A stretch of DNA of 64,000 nt from Flavobacterium hydrocarbonoxydans (GTDB lineage: Bacteria; Bacteroidota; Bacteroidia; Flavobacteriales; Flavobacteriaceae). Below are positions 59,786 through 64,000 of this stretch, piece by piece (the first letter of the stretch is position 1; each line of letters begins with the position of its first letter). The notes under the pieces are model-generated. The model searched no databases. It was given only the letters and a program-made list of their open reading frames with translations, and had not been told where the DNA came from. The stretch is from the NCBI RefSeq assembly GCF_009789235.1, contig NZ_WSTB01000006.1:1-64000 (forward strand). Direction: 5' to 3'. The position numbers and the translations under genes are program-made.

Positions 59786-60607
59786 CTATTTCATTTTCGG
59801 ATTACAAATATCATCCTGAAACTTTAAAAATTTCGTAGGCGAAATATTCATATAATATTTAAAGTCGTGAATAAGCTGGCTTTGGTCGTAATACCCGCAT
59901 TGCTCCACAATAGTAAGCCAGTCTGTTTTGGATTCGACTGTTACATTCTTTTGAATTTGTTCAACAGCTTTCAAAAAGCGTTCGTATCGATTCACTTCTT
60001 TTACGGTATAACCAAAAAACTTTTTTTGATGCAGCTGAACGTTTCTTTCAGTTTGATTGGTCTGGGCCGCAATAGCCTTTATCGGATTTAAAGTTTCCTT
60101 TTTGAATTGAGCCAAAAGTGTGCTAATCGTGTTTTGCTCCTGAAGGTAAGGTTCGCAAAACTTTAATATAAAATCGACACGTTCTTTTGCACCTGTTAGC
60201 TGTTTAAGTTCTTCCCATAAATTCGTGAAGCAATTTTCAGGAATTAAAGTATCGGGATCAATTGGCAGTGAATGCGTCAGAAGTGCATTGCCAAAAAATC
60301 TATAAAAAGCATCGTCTTTAAAATTAGCCACCAAAATTTCAGAATTGGGTGCCAATGTGTATTCAAAAGCTTGTTTTACAGGACCTAAAACAATACATTT
60401 TTCTACCTCCAGAGCCGAATCCTGCTTCGAATTCATTGCTGCTTTTGCTCCAAAAACAAATACGAGCATCGTCTGGAAACTCGGTAATAATGTTTTGGTT
60501 ATAGGTAAAGCGGTTTTGTTTTCAGCAAAATAAAAATGCGTAAAAACAGTTTCAAAAGCTGAAGGAACAGCAATCTTATAATTGTTATTATCCTCAGCTT
60601 TTTTCAT
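59786..60607 (-). CDS. AraC family transcriptional regulator
   Basis: A 273-residue protein with an N-terminal domain of the AraC-binding-like type (about residues 25-155) and a C-terminal HTH with QTNQTERNVQLHQKKFFGYT (first unit) and TIVEQCGYYDQSQLIHDFKYYM (second unit), ending SPTKFLKFQDD. It starts 2 bp after the lipB stop on the same strand, so it is probably co-transcribed with lipB, and is followed by another AraC gene. Its target is unknown. Confidence 0.85.
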   Translation of the reverse strand: MKKAEDNNNYKIAVPSAFETVFTHFYFAENKTALPITKTLLPSFQTMLVFVFGAKAAMNSKQDSALEVEKCIVLGPVKQAFEYTLAPNSEILVANFKDDAFYRFFGNALLTHSLPIDPDTLIPENCFTNLWEELKQLTGAKERVDFILKFCEPYLQEQNTISTLLAQFKKETLNPIKAIAAQTNQTERNVQLHQKKFFGYTVKEVNRYERFLKAVEQIQKNVTVESKTDWLTIVEQCGYYDQSQLIHDFKYYMNISPTKFLKFQDDICNPKMK

Positions 60608-60609
60608 CC

Positions 60610-61308
60610 TTACACAAATTCAGCTTCAAACAAATTTGCTAAATGTTTTATTATTTTGGCTTTTACTTCGGCTTCATCAACCTTTTCGACGCCTAATTCT
60701 ACCTGCAATGAAGTAACGGCTTTTCCGCGAATTCCACACGGAATAATATTATCAAAATAGCCTAAATCGACATTTACGTTCAGGGCAAATCCGTGCATGG
60801 TAACCCAGCGGGAAGCGCGTACACCTAACGCACATATTTTTCTGGCAAATGGCGTTCCTACACCTAACCAAACACCTGTTTCGCCATCGCTGCGTCCGCA
60901 TTCTAAACCATATTCTGCCAAAGTCAAAATGATAGCCTCTTCCAGAAAACGCAAATATTTATGAATGTCGCTAAAGAAATTTTCTAAATCCAGAATAGGA
61001 TACCCCACAATTTGTCCGGGTCCGTGATAGGTAATATCGCCACCACGATTGATTTTATAAAAAGTAGCACCTTTGGCTTCGAGCTGTTTTTCGTTTAGTA
61101 ACAGATTTTCGAAATCGCCGCTTTTACCTAATGTATAAACATGAGGATGTTCTACAAAAAGCAAATAATTAGGGGTTTCCAACTCTAACTCTTCTCTTCT
61201 GTTTTTAACTTTTAGATCGACAATATCCTTAAAAAGTTCTTCCTGATATTCCCAGGTTTCTTTATAGTTTTTTCGGCCTAAATCCTGAAGTTGAATTTTT
61301 TTATTCAT
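60610..61308 (-). CDS. lipB: Octanoyl-[acyl-carrier-protein] octanoyltransferase
   Basis: A 232-residue enzyme that transfers octanoyl from acyl carrier protein to lipoyl domains, the first step of lipoate synthesis. The signature RGGDITYHGPGQIVGYP is present (about 83-99). The catalytic Lys lies in KICALGVRASRW and the catalytic Cys in NIIPCGIRGKAVTSL. The gene follows the first lipoprotein gene by 5 bp and precedes the AraC gene by 2 bp. Confidence 0.96.
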   Translation of the reverse strand: MNKKIQLQDLGRKNYKETWEYQEELFKDIVDLKVKNRREELELETPNYLLFVEHPHVYTLGKSGDFENLLLNEKQLEAKGATFYKINRGGDITYHGPGQIVGYPILDLENFFSDIHKYLRFLEEAIILTLAEYGLECGRSDGETGVWLGVGTPFARKICALGVRASRWVTMHGFALNVNVDLGYFDNIIPCGIRGKAVTSLQVELGVEKVDEAEVKAKIIKHLANLFEAEFV

Positions 61309-61313
61309 TTTTA

Positions 61314-62072
61314 TTATTTTTCAAACTCGACTTCGAAGTTGAGTTTGTCTGGATTCTCCATATAATCCGTGAAAGGGTATTGAATGGTAATGGTCTTTCT
61401 GTCCTCGCTAAACATTGCATTTGGATTAGAAACCTTTTTGATTTTTTTGGGGAAATGATATTTTAAGACATAGGTAGAAGATGCGAAAATCATTTTAGAC
61501 ATATCGGCTGCAGAATCCGGCACTTTTTCGGTCAGTTTTTGAGTGTCGATGATGGCTTTTCGGGTGAATTTCTTTCCGTCGTAAGTATAATTCAGTTTGC
61601 TGTTATTGTTTCCTAAACCACCACTAAGTGGCATCGTTGCAGCGGCTGAACCTTTTTCTAATTTTTGCATAGCGCTCATGGTTTGCAGAATATCCTGCAA
61701 TTCATTTACATTTTTAAAATCGGTAGAAAGCGTCATTAAAAACTGTTTTTGCTCGGCATTCATTTTAGTATTTACCACAAAATTCTCTAACTTTTTAAGT
61801 TCCGCCTGAGCTTCGGGAGATAATTTTGCAATACTGTCTTTTTTCTCTTCGAATAATTGTTTGAAAGTAAAAGTGGTGTCGATATTCTTTTTTGCATCGG
61901 CTCCCATTTGGTCTCCCAACTGATTTCCGGCCATAGCCATTAGGGAAGAACCATCCATATCGACAGAGAATTTTCCGGTCCCGTTATCATTTATATGAAT
62001 ATTTTCGGTAAAGGTGCAGCTTGTAAGTGTTGCTGTTAAAAATAAAAAAGTAAGTATTTTATAGAATTTCAT
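61314..62072 (-). CDS. Lipoprotein of unknown function, paralog 1
   Basis: A 252-residue predicted lipoprotein: signal peptide and lipobox LTSC (Cys19). The mature start FTENIHINDNGTGKFSVDMDG and the C-terminal YVLKYHFPKKIKKVSNPNAM block are shared with the next upstream gene (62162-62887), so they are paralogs. The central part is helical and has no catalytic motif. It precedes lipB by 5 bp, and a -7 element lies at 62090-62097. The two-gene family resembles no enzyme I know; its placement beside lipB and lysS is suggestive only. Confidence 0.75.
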   Translation of the reverse strand: MKFYKILTFLFLTATLTSCTFTENIHINDNGTGKFSVDMDGSSLMAMAGNQLGDQMGADAKKNIDTTFTFKQLFEEKKDSIAKLSPEAQAELKKLENFVVNTKMNAEQKQFLMTLSTDFKNVNELQDILQTMSAMQKLEKGSAAATMPLSGGLGNNNSKLNYTYDGKKFTRKAIIDTQKLTEKVPDSAADMSKMIFASSTYVLKYHFPKKIKKVSNPNAMFSEDRKTITIQYPFTDYMENPDKLNFEVEFEK

Positions 62073-62089
62073 CGCTGTAAATTTTTACA

Positions 62090-62097
62090 CAAATATA
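62090..62097 (-). promoter_or_regulatory. -7 element TATATTTG of lipoprotein paralog 1
   Basis: TATATTTG on the minus strand matches TAnnTTTG, 17 bp before the ATG; -33 not found. Confidence 0.4.
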
Positions 62098-62161
62098 CGA
62101 AGACTATTTCTAATTGCTTAATCGTTGATTTGTTTAATCGGGTTAATTTTATTTTTAAAAA

Positions 62162-62887
62162 CTATTCTAAAACCACTTCTAAGCTACTGCTTTCAGGATC
62201 CTGCATAACATCTGAAAGCAGAAATTCTAGGTTTATTGATTTTTTATCCGAACTGATGTGCGCTTTTTCGTTTGAAACGGATTTTATTTTTCGAGGAAAA
62301 TGATATTGCAGCACATAGGTTTGCGTGAGTTTTAAAGAGGCATATTTTGAATTTAATTCTTGGAATTTGTCTTTGGTTTGCTGTAGTATTTCAGGATTTG
62401 AAATCAAAACATTCCTTTTAAAAATTGTGCCGTCAAAAGCATATTCTATTTTGTAATAATGCTCTTCTGCCGTTAAGGCGTAGTTGTATTTAATATCATC
62501 AGCGTAATTCTCGGTTTTATACAAATCCGGAATCTCGGAAACTGTATTGAATTTTAAAGTGAATGTGCTTCTAAATTCTTTTTCGAAGGAGCTTTTTTTA
62601 AGATGTACTTTTACATTGGCATATTTTTGAAATAACTCCTTTTCTGCCGGAAGGTATTTGACGAAATTTTCGTTGTATTGGGTGATATAATCGTTAAAAA
62701 CATAAGTTGTATCCTGAAAACTTTCTTCTTTCGAATAGCTTTCTCCTGCCAATTGCATATAACTGTTTTCGTCCCGAAGTTCTACAACTTCGATAGTTCC
62801 GGATCCGTCTGGGTTGATGTGAATGGTTTCTGTGATTTGGCAGCTTGTAATTAAAATCAGGAGTAAAAAGGCTTTTAGGTGATTCAT
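62162..62887 (-). CDS. Lipoprotein of unknown function, paralog 2
   Basis: A 241-residue predicted lipoprotein with lipobox ITSC (Cys16). The start ITETIHINPDGSGTIEV and the C-terminal YVLQYHFPRKIKSVSNEKAH match the paralog at 61314-62072, while the middle differs. Function is not recognised. It is the first gene of the run lipoprotein, lipoprotein, lipB, AraC, AraC on the minus strand. Confidence 0.75.
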   Translation of the reverse strand: MNHLKAFLLLILITSCQITETIHINPDGSGTIEVVELRDENSYMQLAGESYSKEESFQDTTYVFNDYITQYNENFVKYLPAEKELFQKYANVKVHLKKSSFEKEFRSTFTLKFNTVSEIPDLYKTENYADDIKYNYALTAEEHYYKIEYAFDGTIFKRNVLISNPEILQQTKDKFQELNSKYASLKLTQTYVLQYHFPRKIKSVSNEKAHISSDKKSINLEFLLSDVMQDPESSSLEVVLE

Positions 62888-62972
62888 TTTTTTTTGAGAG
62901 GTTCTGAGTGGCTAAGATACTGAGGTTTTTATTTAATATGACTATCGTTTCTTATACCACTCATGGATAATG

Positions 62973-63074
62973 GCCCACAGATAAAACTGATTTTAACGGA
63001 TTAACGCTGATTGTGATCTACAAAGAGCTATGAAGAATCCGTTATTATCTGTTCAATCCGTTTTATTTGTGGGC
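62973..63074. repeat. Long imperfect inverted repeat
   Basis: The left arm starts GCCCACAGATAAAACTGATT and the right arm, read from its end on the other strand, starts GCCCACAAATAAAACGGATT. The arms contain repeated AACGGATT units. A run of T (TATTTTTTTAAT) follows the right arm. It is like known Bacteroidota repeats rich in AACGGATT; the whole unit could be a terminator-like or MITE-like element. Confidence 0.6.
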
Positions 63075-63174
63075 TATTTTTTTAATATCCTTTTTTATCA
63101 TCGCGTAAGGAGGCTCGAACGATTGTTACGAACGTCCCAACTAAAAGTTCTTATGAAAATAAAAACCTCTAAAA

Positions 63175-63247
63175 TAGCCCCGATAGAAATGAAAATCCTT
63201 TTGTCTCGCTTCTTTAGAGAGGCAAAAGATTGTAATGAATAGCGGGA
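63175..63247. repeat. Dispersed structured element, copy 3
   Basis: Third copy of the element at 160-244. The outer helix is CCCG (63179-63182) with CGGG (63243-63246); the symmetric loop is GAAATGAA (63186-63193) with GTAATGAA (63232-63239), so the central GC of copy 1 is AT here on both sides; the hairpin is TTTTGTCTC (63199-63207) with GAGGCAAAA (63219-63227). The flanking AAATAGCTCC is lost. It lies upstream of lysS. Confidence 0.7.
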
Positions 63248-63325
63248 CAAAACGTGCTTGAAAACCCGAAAATTGCTGCTACAAAAAATCTAAAAACTGG
63301 ATTCTGAAATCTTGTATTCTTTTCT

Positions 63326-63333
63326 TATCTTTG
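63326..63333 (+). promoter_or_regulatory. -7 element TATCTTTG of lysS
   Basis: TATCTTTG matches TAnnTTTG, 22 bp before the ATG of lysS. No TTG at 18-19 bp, so the promoter is partial. Confidence 0.45.
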
Positions 63334-63355
63334 CACACTTAAAAAAGAGCACAAA

Positions 63356-64000
63356 ATGGCATTATCAGAACAAGAAATCATTAGAAGAGAGAAACTTCAA
63401 AACTTACGCAACTTAGGAATCAATCCTTATCCGGCTAATCTTTTTCCTGTAAATCATACTTCGAAACAGGTGAAGGAATCTTTTGAAGAGGGTAAGAAGG
63501 TGATTGTTGCCGGACGTTTGATGAGTGTTCGTGACCAGGGAAAAGCTTGTTTTGCTGAGCTGCAGGATAGCGAAGGGCGTTTGCAATTGTACGTGAACCG
63601 CGATGTTTTATGCGAAGGTGATGATAAAACTTTGTACAATACGGTTTTTAAAAAACTGACTGATTTAGGTGATTTTATTGGTATTGAAGGGGAATTGTTT
63701 ACTACGAAAGTGGGTGCGCAATGTATTCGTGTTGACGGATTTACTTTTTTGAGTAAAACGTTGCGTCCGTTGCCTTTACCAAAGATTGATGAGGACGGAA
63801 AGGTACATGATGCTTTTAATGATCCTGAATTGCGTTACAGAATGCGTTATGTAGATTTAACTGTAAATCAACACGTTAAAGACACTTTTATCAAACGTAC
63901 TAAGTTGTTTAGCGCGATGCGTGGTTATTTTAACGATGCTGGTTACCTTGAGGTTGAAACTCCTGTTTTACAGCCAATTCCGGGTGGTGCTGCGGCGCGT
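63356..64000 (+). CDS. lysS: Lysine-tRNA ligase, class II (5' part, runs off the window)
   Basis: The first 215 codons are present. The start MALSEQEIIRREKLQNLRNLG is followed by the OB-fold anticodon-binding domain, visible as VAGRLMSVRDQGKACFAELQD and LGDFIGIEGELFTTKVG. The catalytic class II core begins near the window edge with YRMRYVDLTVNQHVKDTFIK and LEVETPVLQPIPGGAAAR, so the frame is intact as far as seen. The enzyme charges tRNA-Lys. The full length (normally about 500-560 residues) and the motif 2/3 residues lie outside the window. Confidence 0.97.
   Translation, partial: MALSEQEIIRREKLQNLRNLGINPYPANLFPVNHTSKQVKESFEEGKKVIVAGRLMSVRDQGKACFAELQDSEGRLQLYVNRDVLCEGDDKTLYNTVFKKLTDLGDFIGIEGELFTTKVGAQCIRVDGFTFLSKTLRPLPLPKIDEDGKVHDAFNDPELRYRMRYVDLTVNQHVKDTFIKRTKLFSAMRGYFNDAGYLEVETPVLQPIPGGAAAR

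Larger units (their letters stand above)
62888..63355. other. Repeat-bearing intergenic region upstream of lysS
   Basis: About 470 bp between divergent genes, without a supported gene. It holds a 100-bp inverted repeat (62973-63074), a copy of the dispersed structured element (63175-63247) and a -7 element for lysS (63326-63333). Confidence 0.7.

Noticed and set aside
63030..63242. 70-codon plus-strand frame upstream of lysS
   Set aside because: It runs across two different repeats and has no leader or family match; it is a chance frame in repeat DNA.

Overview
The window looks like a chromosomal segment of a Flavobacterium-type member of the Bacteroidota, close in style to F. johnsoniae. 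The evidence is low GC, A-rich leaders without Shine-Dalgarno sequences (rpsU being a clear exception), promoters of the -33 TTG / -7 TAnnTTTG type, a SusC/SusD pair, an exosortase N system, and the order xerC-like gene, hpf, tRNA-Thr/Tyr/Thr, tuf, tRNA-Trp, secE, nusG, rplK, rplA, rplJ, rplL, rpoB, rpoC. No phage, insertion sequence, CRISPR array, rRNA or replication origin is visible. Most of the window is ordinary core genome.

Layout. 1-7.1 kb: an APC permease, a secreted protein of unknown function, a membrane histidine kinase broken by a one-base frameshift followed by its overlapping response regulator, and a LysM-NlpC/P60 cell-wall hydrolase. 7.4-12.6 kb: two aconitases (AcnA type and AcnB type) in tandem. 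13.0-16.7 kb: an XrtN VIT-domain protein with a PEP-type C-terminal sorting signal, translationally coupled to exosortase N. 16.8-23.6 kb: MoxR ATPase, SurA-like foldase, a lipoprotein alpha-amylase, release factor 3 and a DUF3467 protein. 23.6-38.7 kb: the transcription/translation block, all on the minus strand, ending with xerC-like and rpsU. 38.9-46.3 kb: acyl-CoA dehydrogenase, a helix-hairpin-helix gene split by an in-frame stop, a second APC permease, a PspC-like protein, DUF2851, a DEDDh exonuclease and a cystathionine beta-synthase-like enzyme. 46.3-56.5 kb: outer-membrane genes (putative porin, SusD, SusC, RNase HII on the other strand, a second TonB-dependent receptor). 56.5-64 kb: Crp/Fnr and AraC regulators, an NAD(P)H oxidoreductase, a short-chain dehydrogenase split by an in-frame amber codon, lipB, two paralogous lipoproteins and the start of lysS, which runs off the window.

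The most interesting non-coding signal is a dispersed element of about 75-85 bp with three copies (160-244, 7253-7336, 63175-63247). The copies differ in sequence, but the differences preserve pairing: CCCG/CGGG becomes CCAG/CTGG in the outer helix, the hairpin tips differ but stay paired, and a symmetric internal loop flanked by G-A pairs switches its central GC to AT on both sides. That is the pattern expected of a structured RNA (or DNA hairpin) family. Other palindromic repeats lie in the rpoB-rpoC spacer, the rplL-rpoB spacer, the tRNA array and upstream of lysS.

Three genes carry single clean lesions (one homopolymer frameshift, one TAA, one TAG). They may be real recent inactivations or consensus errors; the sequence alone cannot decide. 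All functional names are read from motifs and known families; no database search was run.
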